The notes: a model not told the origin generated them from the sequence alone. A DNA stretch of 64,000 bases from Cavia porcellus (GCF_034190915.1 NW_026947492.1:13503501-13567500), one strand, 5' to 3'. Shown: positions 1 to 11,713, numbered from the stretch's first letter. Translations and numbers: made by a program.

Positions 1-1052
1 TAGATGTGGGATGTGTGAGCAGACAGGGAGGAGTGGAATTCCTCATGCACCCCCTGTACCTCCCATGTCGCCCTGCCCTTTTCCTGCTAGTCTCCTGGGG
101 CCAACATCTTTCCAGCTGCCCAGAACTTCACCTGAGCCTTCTTGCTCCAGCCATCCTGCCTCCATTATTTGAAATCTTTTCCACATTTTCAGATTCAATG
201 CCGCCAGAAGAAATCTGTCTTCTTTATACCCAGAAATAAGCCTTGAGTTATAATTTGTGTCCGTTATTCTGTGTGTGTCATCTTCCCTCAATTAAATTAT
301 AAAGCCCCTTCAAACAAGAATAAGTCCCGTGGAAGCTTGTATTCCCTCTGCTGTGTAGCCCGATTGTCTCGTATCAGGTTTAATAAGTCTTTGCTGATTT
401 GAATGGTATTGAACTGATGGTTCTGTATGAGTGTCAGGTGGTTTTTAACCTCACTGAAGACGTATCTGAAAAACACAGTTGCCAGTATGGACACAAGTTT
501 ATCCAGAATTCCCATAGAAAGTACTCTACTGACATTTCAAATCAGTGTGGGCTGGTAGGGTAACTGTTCAGGTTGTCTTGCTGTTTTTCTCACTTTCCTT
601 GAAGATCCCGCATCTCTGTTGAGCTCAGCTACCCTGCCAGATGTGTCCATAGCACTGAGCAAGAAGGCAAGGAACACAAGCCCCGAAGGACACCACCCAT
701 CTAGGAGTTACTGGCGCCTACTTCCCTAGGAAAGAAACATCCCTGGTCACCTACAGGGAACTTCTGACTGTTGCAAAACTAACTCAAAAGTTTGGATGGT
801 ACTAAAAAATGTTGTGTTTCTTCCTGGCTGTCTCAGATCGACAGTTGTGTCTCAAGTAGCATCAATTTTATTCTCATGGGGGCTGCCAGCTTCAGCTCAC
901 ATCTGAGTCTGGGGCAGCTCCTGAGTTCTGTGTGCCTGCTGGGTGGCAGCAGTGTGCATAGGCAGCAGGGCTCTGTGCTGATGGGCAAGTGAGACTGGGA
1001 ACCCCACACGAGCCTCACCCTGATGCTTTGCTTTATCTTGGTTTGTCTTCAG
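1..1052 (+). other. SORL1: Intron upstream of window exon 1 (3' part)
   Basis: This is the 3' end of an intron that begins outside the window. It ends in a pyrimidine-rich acceptor, TTTGTCTTCAG. Short open frames occur on both strands but none resembles a known protein. I see no clear repeat family or regulatory element in it. Confidence 0.7.
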
Positions 1053-1239
1053 GGGTTCCCTGCACAGAGAATGACTACAAGCTCTGGTCACCTTCCGATG
1101 AGCGGGGCAATGAGTGTTTACTTGGGCACAAGACTGTTTTCAAACGGAGGACTCCGCATGCAACGTGCTTTAACGGAGAAGACTTTGACAGGCCGGTGGT
1201 CGTGTCCAATTGCTCCTGCACCCGGGAGGACTATGAATG
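1053..1239 (+). CDS. SORL1: SORL1 window exon 1: first part of the 10CC module
   Basis: The translation begins [12 protein letters not shown] and ends in CSCTREDYE, followed by a split cysteine codon. This is the start of the ten-cysteine (10CC) module that packs against the VPS10P propeller and stabilises it. Five cysteines lie within the exon, and NCS forms an N-glycosylation sequon. Phase: two bases complete a glycine codon and two bases are left over. The donor, TG followed by GTTGGT, is weak, and the frame stays open into the intron to a stop at 1582 (see findings). Confidence 0.96.
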
Positions 1240-2829
1240 GTTGGTTCTTCTTGCACTGCTGGGGCGTCACGTTGCTTTGTGTTCTCTCAGCAAGGTGGGG
1301 AAACCAGACAAGTGCATGGCCCTGCCCCCTGTTGAAGAGAAAGGAATAGAAGGAAATGAACATTTTAAAAGGATATGTTATGTGCCAGGAATTATGCTAG
1401 ACACTTCAGAAGAGGCCCTCTGTGGTTCTTACTGCTGTATGATGCAGTTGGGAGCCAGGAAAGTTTATCATTTATTCAAGGATAAGAGCTCTGGAATTTA
1501 CTTCCAGAAGGATGACCTGAAACAGGAGAGAGATGATTGTTCACAGGACCCCTACCCTAGAACGAGTTACTTCTTTCCCTGAAATGAGCCGATGTTTATG
1601 TGTATATGTACTCTTTCCCCCCCATAACTTACTCTTTTAGCAAGATATACAAGACACTGTTGGAAATACTAAGGAAAGAAGTGACCTGTGTCTAAATAAT
1701 TATAGCAGGAGATGGGAAGGCGCAAGTACCTTAAAGGAGAAACAGATGCTTTTATAGAGATTATTTGAAAGGAAAGCAAAGACTATGAGTTGTAATTAGG
1801 GGGTCAGGGAAGTTTTGCGACAAGCCCTGTTTGAGATGGACTTTACAGAAATATCGAGATATGTGGACAGGGCATCCCAAGACCATGCAGCAGCAGGGTG
1901 GAGGCAGGAGAGCATTTAGCAGCTTGGTATGGGTGCCTCTTTGGAGGCAGCAAGCAGGAACAGTGAGTGGATCAGGTGGAAAAGATCAGACACAGTAAAA
2001 CACACAGACCAGTTTGCCCTGTATCTGATCGTACTTCTCATATAAGACATGTTTAATAAATATTGTAGAATTAAATAAAGTAAATGAAGCTTTTCAGGTA
2101 GAGTGCACGAATGTGAAAAATTCCTTTGAATTATACATTTGGCAGCTTGAGGGAGCCTTGGAAAATATATGGTATAGCTGCCTGGCTTTCAGTTGTCACA
2201 CGCGATCCCAAGAAGATAAACAGTAAAGACAGTAAAGGTTCATCCTAGTGCTTCCTGCTTCCAGTGCTGCGAACTTTAGATCACATGATGTCCCAGACAA
2301 TGGGAAGCCTTGTGAACCAAACTTCTAGATCGCAAAGTCCAGAACGAGGATTTGCAAGTGATGTGTGTCATGTATAAACAGGATCATGAATTGTTAGTCA
2401 AAATGACTTTTAAAAGATTCTTCTTAAATTTCTCTGGCAGTTTTCCTGGTTATGTCAAGGAGAACGTCTCCCTGGAGCTAGTAATGATTTAACATTTGCC
2501 AGTGCATTTTAACTAAGGGGGGACAGTCCAGAGTCTTAGCTAGGAAGCTGAGGCTGGGTAAAAACCTGATGTTATCCTGTTTATGGCATCATGATTTATA
2601 GGCATCTGTGGCATACACAAGTGGCTTTCCAGTGGCAGTGCTGATCAAAGTATTCTTTTGCAGATGTAGTTTTGCACATCTTTTGCAGATGTGAGTATGT
2701 TGTTAAAAGGACGTACTAAATAACTTATAACAAAAGCAGTAAGTAATGTGGTCAGAGTTTCAGGGCTGCTCCTGAAGCTCCTGAAATGTGCAGTGTGCTG
2801 CCCTGAATGAACCACACGTTCCTTTGCAG
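1240..2829 (+). other. SORL1: Intron 1
   Basis: The exon 1 frame stays open to TGA at 1580-1582. AATAAA hexamers occur at 2055-2060 and 2074-2079, inside sequence resembling the AT-rich end of an old interspersed repeat. About 1800-2080 looks like a degenerate mammal-wide repeat of unassigned family. Nothing else is recognised. Confidence 0.6.
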
Positions 2830-2949
2830 TGACTTCGGCTTCAAGATGAGTGAAGATTTGTCTTTAGAAGTTTGTGTTCCAGACCCGGAATTTTCTGGCA
2901 GACCTCCTGTGCCTTGCCCTGTGGGTTCTACATACAGGAGAACTAGAGG
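2830..2949 (+). CDS. SORL1: SORL1 window exon 2: 10CC module, middle
   Basis: It continues the 10CC module with [20 protein letters not shown] and ends in STYRRTRG. The first base completes a cysteine codon split by intron 1, and the last two bases begin a glycine codon. Between FSG and PPVPCPVG only one residue (R) is present where I recall about four in human SorLA, so this loop looks three codons shorter. The frame is kept. The donor GTATGT is good. Confidence 0.95.
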
Positions 2950-3431
2950 GTATGTATTATACCTTTGTTAAGGCTCTAAGAGGAGAGAATATCCAGGGCT
3001 GCCTGGACTTCTTGTGTGGTCCAAGTCCTAGAGTTCCAAACCAGGAGGTTCTAGTCAGTTGGGCAACAGTTAAAACTAGGAAACCTTCAAACTCTTCAGT
3101 TCCCCATGGGGAAAAATGTGCATGTGGGAGTCTTGGAGCATCTCTGCGGCCCCCAGCACATCTTCAGTCATATACCTCAGCAGGGAAAAGTCTTTTGAGG
3201 AGCCTAGAGATGAGGCAGATTTAAGTCTTGCTTGGGATGCTCAATTATCTGGACCCGTTTTGTTTATATAAGCAGGGCTGACTCAGAATGGTATCAGAAT
3301 GACCTGATACCTTCCTCCTGGTTCCACATGGAAATGTGTGCATGGCATCTCTTGCTCCTGGTGGGGTGATGTCCCCATTGTGGTATCTCTGGCTCTTCTT
3401 TGATGTTTCTGATCTCTTGCCTTGGGGACAG
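2950..3431 (+). other. SORL1: Intron 2
   Basis: A 482-base intron ending in TTGGGGACAG, which is a purine-containing, weak acceptor tract. I see no repeat or gene in it. Confidence 0.7.
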
Positions 3432-3517
3432 CTACCGGAAGATTTCTGGGGACACTTGTAGTGGAGGAGACGTCGAAGCACGGCTGGAGGGAGAACTGGT
3501 CCCTTGCCCACTGGCAG
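3432..3517 (+). CDS. SORL1: SORL1 window exon 3: end of 10CC module
   Basis: It encodes [20 protein letters not shown] and then ELVPCPLA, which closes the 10CC module and leads into the YWTD propeller. Two cysteines complete the disulfide set. The exon starts with one base finishing glycine and ends with one base of a glutamate codon, so its length of 86 fits the joined frame. The donor is GTAAGA. Confidence 0.96.
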
Positions 3518-4334
3518 GTAAGAGCTCTTTGCTTCCCTTGACACCTTGAGGCATCCTTGAAGCATCATCCTGACCTCACCCAAGTCAGGCTGTGGCTCTC
3601 CTAACTCAGTGGAGGAGAGAACGGTACAAAAAGCATCACAGAATCCTCTTTAGCACCTGAAGCTTAGCACCAAACTAAATTTATATTAGTCTCACACTTA
3701 AAGGAATATAAAATATCTTATGTTGGCTCAATGTTGGGAGGGAAGTCCATTTATTCGAAAATATTTATTCTATGCCTTTTTTAAAAGGAAAAAAACCCAG
3801 AAAAATCAAGAAGCAAACAATTAAAAAACAATAATAAAAGCAGAATGACAACAATAACAACACACAACAAAAAAAAAAAGGCAATACAGAATTTTAAAAC
3901 AAAATGATAGGAATTTAATAATGGTTGTTATATTGTGTATTGTTATTCTCAAAGTAATGGCTCAGGCTATGAGATACAGGCATGCAAGATTAATCAAACA
4001 ATATAATTTCCCTTTGAACAGTTTCTTTCACTTTTACTGTGTCTATTAAAACTTGAATCTTATTTACTCTTTCAGTTTCTTACTCCAGCAAGACAGTATG
4101 GTGTTTACACATACAAGTCTAATTTATTTCACTTTTGAGTATGGTTTCTAGTTACACTGTAAAAGTCTGGAGTTTATGGCTGAGTAGTATTCCATTATAT
4201 AAACTACTACGTCTTTGGAGGCTGAGGAGAGCCTTCTGACTTTTGTTTTTAATCTGTCTGTCTGAGTTGAATCCAAGAGGGACTTGTGACTTCTTAACAA
4301 GTAGCTAAGTGGTTTATCTTAATTTTCTAGTAAT

Positions 4335-4560
4335 AATAATGATGGTAACTAACATTTTAATGGAAGCTTACAGACTTTAGTGTACTTTTCAGTTTGTCAT
4401 GAATTTAATCCTCTTAGCCCTATGAGGTGCCATCAGATGCATACTTATATATGCATGAATGTAAGCATATTCAGAGGAAAGGGCACAATGATTCACAGAA
4501 GATCACACAGTTCTTATGTTTTAAATTAAAATTCGCACCCTAAGTCCCTTCATTGGACAT
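4335..4560 (-). repeat. MIR-like SINE relic
   Basis: It reads like the reverse complement of MIR: AACATTTTAATGGAAGCTT, then TTTAATCCTCTTAGCCCTAT, then a GATCACACAG-type core. It is degenerate, so the boundaries are approximate. Confidence 0.45.
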
Positions 4561-6647
4561 CGTGCGATGGCGGATCAGTGTCACTCATATTATTTTCAGT
4601 GAACCTGATTTCTGCTTATTAAGAAAAGCTTCCTGGTGCGGCTACATACTGTAAAGGTGTAGTGTGAGTCAGAACAGGTTTTAAAGTCGATGATGTAACA
4701 CGGCGGTTGTAATTTAAGTGAAATTATGATGCTTTAAAGAAGAGTCCGTCTCTTTGCGCCTTTTCTTCCTCCCCTGTCTTTCTGGTTCTTACTCACATGA
4801 AGCCTTCTCTTCCCTCTTGGGGAGGGGCAGTGGGTGATGGGTGCTGCCTTGGTCAGCAGTGCTGGTGTCCCACGGAGCTGCTGCAGGTGACAAGCTGAGG
4901 GATGTGGCATCTTTGCAGGGTGGCAGGGCGGCCACTTCGTAGGCTCACTGCCCACCAGCCTGTCCTGGTGCTTTTCATACTAAGCTCATTAGTCCCTTGA
5001 TTTAACCTCTCGTCATTACCGCCGTAATTAACACACCTCGCTGTGGAGACTTCAAAGGAACCATTGCTCCAGCAGAGTCCTGCAAACGAGCAGAAATATT
5101 AAATATTCCCCTCGCAGGAGCTGCTGCTGCTGAGGCCTGTGTGTGTGGGGCTCCAGCAAGTGCTCTTAAGGGGCTAGAGTGCATACTTTTGTAATAAATA
5201 TTTCCGGAGATAATTCATCGAGGGACAACACAGTTTGTTTAAAACCATCAATACTGGCAAGAAACCGATTTTCACTTCTGATAGGAGATGATAGACCAGG
5301 GAATGAAGTAGAGAAGTTTCATTTCAGTGTCGGCCACCTCCTAAATGTCAAAGAAGAAAGAAAAATAAAAGGCAGGGAAGTGCCCAGAAGAAAATAATGA
5401 TAGTTTTACAGCACTAATGGGAACCATAACATGTTTGCAAAGATGAAGTAATCGGGCATCTGGAAGGATTTTTAAAATGCGGTAATTTTTCTTCCTTCAT
5501 GATTGCTGTAATAACGCCCATTTCTGGGCCTCAGCCGAGAATCCTGTTCCTTTGGAGGTCAGGTGGTCACAGGACTGCCCTGCGGGCTGCTCACTGCCTC
5601 ACTCCAAAACAGACCTTTAGGGATCAGGGGTGTGTGACATGGAAATTAATTTCTTAGAAGAAGCAAAGCGGCAGTGAGGATTTTAGATGCTGGAAAGAGA
5701 CTGCCACGGATGTGGCTTTCACTGTGTGCTCCGAGCCTTCTCCATCTCCTGCCCAGAATGACAGTGGGAACAAAATGACAATTTCCTTATCATGTGGTGG
5801 GAGCTTGAGCACTTCAAAATCGAAGAGAGACCGGAGGAAAAGAAGACAACTTTACCATCTTAAAATTTTCTGGTGGATTTAATTTTTTGACTAATTTTCT
5901 ATAGGAAAGGCTTAAATTTTTTTTTTTCTTAAAAATAAAGAAGGTGGCTCGCACATGTGAACTCCTTGAGAAGCAGTCATGGCCGGGTGAGAGTGGGAGG
6001 AAGGGGAAGGGATTCAGATTGCATCTTGGAGCCTACTGTCAAAACATGCTTTAAAAATTACTTTTCGTTTTACGAGTCATTTACTTTCAGTCTCTCTAGG
6101 GAGATGACACAAATAACAAATATTGGGATGGGGACATATATTCAAGAAATAGCAATGACACATTATCTCCTGTTTTACCCTAAGCCTCGTAGCCTCCCAG
6201 CTTCTTCTAATGCTCCTTTCTTCAAAATCTTCTTCTGGGCGACCTTCTGACAGCGCCTCTGGATTTTGCCCCTGTGGTTTGGCCTCTGCAGCTTCTCTGT
6301 GTTAGATCCTCATTTACCCATTTATTATAAGTAATTTTGCAGATGAACAGCCAGGTGGAAGAGATGTACAGGATGAGTTGTAGGAGAGGTTGGTGTGCAG
6401 GTTCCCTTCCTGGGGTGTTGTCTTCTACAGACTTCCTTGGGATTGGCTGCTCGGAAGCTGTCACCTGGATGTCGTAGGCAGCAACACTAATGTTCTGCTC
6501 GTCTCTGCTCCCGTGGAAGAATCTGAATGTCCTCCAGGGTATTTCCAGGGTGGAAAGGAGAAGGCACTAGGTCTTGGGTTACTGATTGTTTCACAATAAG
6601 TAAATTTCTTAAGTACCCTGGGCCTCTCTTTCTATGTCTTAAAATTG

Positions 6648-6740
6648 GTGGGCTGAAGGTATAGCTCAGTGGTTGAGCATTTGCATACACTTAGCATCTG
6701 TGTGGCCTTGGCTTTGAGCCTCAGCACCAGAGAGCAAAAC
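6648..6740 (+). repeat. ID-type tRNA-derived SINE
   Basis: It contains a pol III A-box-like segment, GGTATAGCTCAGTGGTTGAG, and a B-box-like segment, GGCTTTGAGCCTCAGCAC, followed by an A-rich tail. This is the rodent ID layout derived from tRNA-Ala. It is diverged and is not a functional tRNA gene. Confidence 0.75.
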
Positions 6741-6779
6741 AAACAAGACATAGATGTGATTAACATCTACACCATCAGG

Positions 6780-7008
6780 TGCACCATAGTATAGGGGTGA
6801 AATATAGTCTCAGGACCCAGACTGCCTGGGTTCAGATCTTGGTTCTGCTCCTTACTGGTTGTGTGACCTCCTGTGAGTTATGTAAACTTTGGCCTCATTT
6901 TTTTTATTTGTGATATTGGGTTCATAATAGTTCTTCCATCATAGTTGCTATGAGGATTAAACAGTGCTTGGTACATAGTTTGTACATCACGGAAATGTTT
7001 GTTGAGCA
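6780..7008 (+). repeat. MIR SINE
   Basis: A nearly full-length MIR: CCCAGACTGCCTGGGTTCAG, then CTTACTGGTTGTGTGACC, then TGAGGATTAAACAGTGCTTG, and an end like the MIR tail (AAATGTTTGTTGAGC). It is the best preserved MIR in the window. Confidence 0.85.
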
Positions 7009-7194
7009 GAAACACAATTTGTATGATGACTGTGGCCTGAAATAATCACATTTTAAATTAGCAGATACTCTGGAAGAAATGTATTATTGCTCTGAAATAT
7101 CAACAGGTTGGTCTGATGGCTGCATGTCATTCTGAGCAATATAAACGAATAAGCAAATTTGTTAGAAAAAAAGATTGTAAGTCTTTAGTGACTA

Positions 7195-7570
7195 CTGATC
7201 TGCAGCCAACAGGGTTATAGTGTACGGTAGCTGTCTATCATTGTAAGGTGTCCACGAGATAATCAACTTACAAAGAAAAGAACCTGTTGGCTCACAGTTT
7301 TGGACACCTGCCCATCCTTCATTGGCTGTTTGCTTTGGACCTGTGGCGAGGTAGCGAGTGGTGGTAAGGAATGTGTAGGAGAGCAAAACCTCACGGGGCC
7401 AGAAAGAAAGAGAACCGAGGAACCTGCCAGGGCCCCGCTGTCTCCTGCGGTGGCAGAGCTCAAATGCCCCACCTGTTAAGGCTTCTGCTACTGCCCAATA
7501 GAGCAGGCTGGGGACAAAGCCTTTAACACAGGGGCTCTGGGGACATTCCAATGCAAACAATGGTATGGTC
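7195..7570 (-). mobile_element. MaLR-type solo LTR relic
   Basis: The segments CCCCACCTGTTAAGGCTTC, CCCAATAGAGCAGGCTGGGG and AAGCCTTTAACACAGGGG match the antisense reading of an abundant rodent MST/MT-like MaLR LTR as I remember it. No internal retroviral sequence is attached. The family name is tentative and the element is non-coding. Confidence 0.5.
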
Positions 7571-7639
7571 TACAGGATAGAGTCACAAGAAGGGAGACCA
7601 CGAGGCTTGGTCTCACTTATGCTGATGAATGTGACGCTA

Positions 7640-7830
7640 AAGACTTTCTACTGGGCTCAGAAATACCAGTGCTGACAAGGCAGGAGGATGGCAAGTTTGT
7701 GCCTTGTCTGGGCAGCTTTGCCACTTAGCAAGACCCTATCTCAAAATAACAAAAGGGGCTAGAGGTATAACTCAGTACAAAGCCACCAGATTTAATCTCC
7801 AATGCAAAAAAAAAAAAGAAGAAGAAACAA
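7640..7830 (+). repeat. Composite B1-like plus ID SINE
   Basis: The left part resembles a B1/7SL monomer (CAGGAGGATGGCAAGTTTG, then AGCAAGACCCTATCTCAAAA). It is followed directly by an ID-like part (GGGGCTAGAGGTATAACTCA) and a purine tail of A, GAAG and GAAA. This arrangement resembles squirrel-family SINEs. Confidence 0.65.
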
Positions 7831-8061
7831 AGAAAAAGGAATAAAACAGTTGCAGGTGGAGAAACAGACTCGCTGGATTGGAAGTCACTGCCCAAGGCAG
7901 AGCTGTCATTGTGTCACACGCCTTCTGCGTCTGGGTTGCCCTTGCACTTTATTTAGACCACATGACAATGGGGTTGGGGTTGGTGTATGAGGAAATAGAG
8001 CAGACTTTCTGGGAGCCTCCAGCCTCTCCGGGGCCCACCCCTGTTGTTTTGTGCCTGGCAG

Positions 8062-8234
8062 AGGAGAACGAGTTCATCCTGTACGCCATGCGGAAGTCCA
8101 TCCACCGCTATGACCTTGCGTCCGGAGTCACTGAGCAGTTGCCACTTAGTGGGTTGCGGGCAGCGGTGGCCCTGGACTTTGACTATGAGCGCAACTGCTT
8201 GTATTGGTCTGACCTGGCCTTGGACATCATCCAG
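8062..8234 (+). CDS. SORL1: SORL1 window exon 4: YWTD propeller, blade start
   Basis: It encodes [20 protein letters not shown] and runs through [20 protein letters not shown] to DIIQ. The YWSD tetrapeptide and the preceding hydrophobic D-x-D-Y strand are class B repeat hallmarks. This is the first blade of the six-bladed YWTD propeller, a ligand-binding and pH-responsive fold in LDL-receptor relatives. It ends on a codon boundary with donor GTGAGT. Confidence 0.97.
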
Positions 8235-8559
8235 GTGAGTCAGCCCTCGGTCTGGTCTTACGCTTTATGCAGGGAGAGACTGGGGTGTGGTAGCTTATCT
8301 GAGGGCTGGCAGACAAACTAGTCAGCTGTGTGCTATAGTGATTTCTTTCCCTGTGAACTTCTGCCCATAAAAGAAAGATAGGAGAAGCCCCAAATCCATG
8401 GCCTTGACTTTAAGGTCTTAATTTTTCCAACTGGGAAATTCCAACTGGGATTAATAATGTAGGATTTTTAGTTATCCCCTAAATCATGATATAGTAACAC
8501 TTGACTTATCCACACTTCATGTTAGTATCCATTTAAATTATTCTAAACACCAACCCGAG

Positions 8560-8690
8560 CCAGAAGGTAACTGGGTACTGTGTTGTATGACTGTAGTCCC
8601 AGCTACATGGGAGGCTGAGGCAGGAGTTTGGGGCCATTCTGGGCAACATAGCAAGATTCCATTTCTTTTCTTTTTTGACTTTTTTTTTTT
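8560..8690 (+). repeat. B1-like SINE (7SL-derived)
   Basis: It reads TGACTGTAGTCCCAGCTACA, then GGGAGGCTGAGGCAGGAG, then CTGGGCAACATAGCAAGATT, and ends in a T/A-rich tail. This is the order of a 7SL-derived monomer. Confidence 0.75.
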
Positions 8691-9461
8691 ATTTAGAGGG
8701 AAAAAAAAAACAGAAAAAAGGGTAGAAAACCTTCAGAATTTCAAAAACAATAGCAGAAATCACTGGCTAATAAATTACATATCATTATCTTAGAAGTAGT
8801 TCAAGTTATAAAATCAGAGCATAAAAAGTGGACAATCAAACACTGACAGCACAGACTCTTCTGTTTGATGAACTAACAAAACTCTGAAAACAAACCCCAT
8901 AATCAAACAGACACTCCAAGTACACATGCTCACACACATAAACCAGGAAGTAAGCTTTAAGGCCCCTGAATAGGCCAGCCACAGCCATCCTCTCCTACCC
9001 GTGAATCCATGCATTTGAAAGGAAAACTTATTGATCTGTGTTCAATGTCTACTTCCTCTATTTAGGACTGCAGTTCCAGGAAGTGTTATATTTATTCTCA
9101 ACCCAGGGAAAATTTTACTGCCTGGGTCTTGGGGGTGGTAGTGGGTGTTGCTTACTGCCGATCGTGCTTAGCCCGGTGACACCCCTCAGAGGCCAGTAGG
9201 CTTCTGAAGGCAGAAGGACTGTAAAAGCAGACATGAGAACACAAACACAACAGCAGTCAGGTTCATTTATTTTAAAATCAAACAGACTCCTGCAGCTCAG
9301 TAACCTCTGACTTCATTATTGTGATACAGGGCCTCATTTGGTAGCCAATGTAGAGAAATACAAATGATTAAATTCTCTGCCTTCTGTTTAAAACAGGAAA
9401 TTGTGATACATTTTAGCAGTGTTCTTTTTAAAACCCAGCTTCATGTTTTATGTTTCGTGTT

Positions 9462-9606
9462 GTTTTTGTTTTGAAACAGGGTCTTGCTATGGTTCAGTCT
9501 GGCCTTGAACTTACTGTGTAGCCTAGGTTGGCCTTGAACTCCAGATGACCCTCCTGCCTCAGCCTCCTGCATGCTGGGATTACAGGCTTGGGCCACTACA
9601 CCCAGT
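9462..9606 (-). repeat. B1 SINE (7SL-derived)
   Basis: The antisense reading is classic: GAAACAGGGTCTTGCTATG, then GGCCTTGAACTCCAGATGAC, then CTGGGATTACAGGCTTGGG. A T-rich tail lies at the left edge. Confidence 0.85.
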
Positions 9607-9768
9607 TTTAAACTCAGCTTTGTGTATCTGGAAAGGTTATAGCAATCAAAGGCCGCCTCCCGTGGCAGTCCAACCAGTTGAAGAAAGGGTTACCCCCCTT
9701 TGTGGGATGAGCTTGCAAGGGATCCCCTGTGCACTTCACAGCATTTAGTCCGATTTTTCTCTGTTTAG

Positions 9769-9900
9769 CGTCTCTGTTTGAATGGGAGTACTGGGCAAGA
9801 GGTGATCATCAGTTCCGGCCTGGAGACGGTAGAAGCTGTGGCCTTCGAGCCCCTCAGCCAGCTGCTGTACTGGGTGGATGCTGGATTTAAGAAGATAGAG
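9769..9900 (+). CDS. SORL1: SORL1 window exon 5: YWTD propeller
   Basis: It encodes [20 protein letters not shown] followed by [19 protein letters not shown] and FKKIE. YWVD is the class B motif of the next blade and NGS is an N-glycosylation sequon. The exon is 132 bases, phase 0 at both ends, so skipping it would keep the frame but remove about one blade. The donor is GTATGC. Confidence 0.97.
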
Positions 9901-10559
9901 GTATGCGTGATCCCCTGTCATTCTTGATTAAGCGCGCAGGCAGAGTGCCTGGGCATTGGGCCAGATTGACACAGACGTAGGAGTCAGTGTTTTAGATTGC
10001 TCTGGAAATTTCTTGAGAACTAGAGAACAGAGTGGCTGAGCCCCTGGAGAAGGGAGAAAAGGGGTGAGGGGTCATCTCAGAGTCAGGCCAAGAAGATGCC
10101 ATGTGAGAACAGGATGCTAATTCTGTCAGACTTCACGGAGGCAGCTGATTGGAGCAGTTTATCCTTTGACAATGGAAGCATAGAAGATAATAATGCCATA
10201 TCAATAGTAGTCCAGGAATATTCTAGAGCAGTAATGACATCATTCTCCTCCTCCTGGGTCTTATTACTCTGTACCACCTGTTTGTCACTAAGCTACCCAG
10301 TAACTTGTCCCATCTTCTCTACTCAAGGCAACTTTGAGGGTAGTAAATGGCACTGAACTTAGGAGCATAGCTAGGTGTGCTCAACTCCTGCACCACCTCC
10401 TCGTGTGAGAAGCCACATGATGTGCAGAGCCAAGTGCAGTTCAAAAGACAGTCTTGAAACGCAGCCCTGAATTCAGGCCTCACCTTGCCAACTAAGTGCA
10501 GGGCACAGGGGACTTATTTTCCTCCAGCTTTTGTTTCTCCGTGGTTAAAACAAAGATTC

Positions 10560-11440
10560 GTTGAGTCATTCAGCCGTGCCACAAGTATGTTTTGTGTCTG
10601 CTGTTTGTCAGATGCAGTGTTAGGTTCCGATGATACAGCAGTTATCAAAACAGCTGTTCTGATGGAACTTGAGGTTCAGTGGTGGAATTAAAGTGAAGAA
10701 GAAGTACAGAATTCCTTCTGTTGCTTCTGAGCCCTATCAAGGACACAAGTGGGGCCGGTGACTGCATGGCTGAGTGTGGGGCAGCCTGAGGAGGGCAGAC
10801 GAGGGAGTGGGAGGCCTCCTGATGCTGTGGCATTGGAGCCGGGTCTGACTGTGAAAAGGTTAATTGCATCCCTTGGGGGATGTTGGCAAAAGTGGAGAAA
10901 TGCACAGTACCTGGTTCCTACCGAATGCCGCCATGGTGGTCTTGTCCTTGTTATTTCTGTCCCTTCTTTTCTTGTCGGTGGCCAGCTCGGTGTTTTTATT
11001 CCATGTTGGAAAAATGCAGGGGACCTGTAAACTACCATGTTTTCGCAAGCTTGCTGGGTGACCACTGGTCACTCACCTCCAATACTGTTGGTGCAAATGG
11101 TGCAAAATCAGTCTGTAACCAGAGCTATTGATGTGCTTTGGCCACGGTGGGGCAGAAGGTTTCAGAAAAGAGGCCCCTGGAGCTGAGTGTCGAAGATAAG
11201 TTACCGTGTGTTTAGGGTAGATAGAGTGGGGAGGACAGGCCTGGGCTGGGATGCGGCAGAAGAGGATAGGAGTGTGTGTGTCAGGCTTGGGGAACTGTGA
11301 GATAATCTGCCCAGCCAAAACGGGAGAGGTGGAATGTGGGGTCTCCATTGGAGGACTGTGAAAATGAGAATTTGTTTCGTGGGCAGTGCAGAGGTGGCTC
11401 TGAAGCATGGAGAAACATGGGTAGGCTAAGAGGAAAACAA
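10560..11440. repeat. Ancient mammal-wide repeat, possibly L2
   Basis: The pattern of a size statement, a GATACAGCAG segment, AAACAGCTGTTCTGATGG and then a purine-rich GAGG/CAGG tract matches an abundant old mammalian element. I cannot assign the family or exact limits. Confidence 0.35.
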
Positions 11441-11447
11441 AATTGAG

Positions 11448-11713
11448 TACAGTTGGCCTCTCCATTCTGCATGTTTTGTATCTATGGATTGAAAACACTC
11501 AGCAAAGCAAAGCAAAACAAACTGAACATGTAGAGTCTTTCTTTTCTTAGTATTCCCTAAACAGTACAGTATAGACTATTTGCATAGCGTTCACATTGTA
11601 GTAGGTATTATAAATAGTCTGAAGATGACTTAAAAGTATAAAGGTAGAGGTGTGCAGGTTATATGCAGATATTATTCAGTATTGCAAACTTGCACATGGA
11701 GTTTGGTATCCGG

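Larger units (their letters stand above)
3518..8061 (+). other. SORL1: Intron 3
   Basis: A 4.5-kb intron. About 3750-4330 is AT-rich with no clear family. A MIR-like relic lies near 4335-4560. A stretch free of recognisable repeats with ATTA/TAATTA motifs runs from about 4600 to 6640. After that come an ID SINE, a MIR, a MaLR-type LTR and a composite SINE, each listed separately. Confidence 0.65.
8235..9768 (+). other. SORL1: Intron 4
   Basis: It contains a B1-like SINE near 8560-8690 on + and a B1 near 9462-9606 on -. The remainder, including 8700-9450, shows no gene or family I can name. It ends in an acceptor CTGTTTAG. Confidence 0.65.

Noticed and set aside
6648..6740. Possible tRNA gene from A-box and B-box matches
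   Set aside because: The flanks and A-rich tail are those of an ID SINE, and the cloverleaf is not intact.
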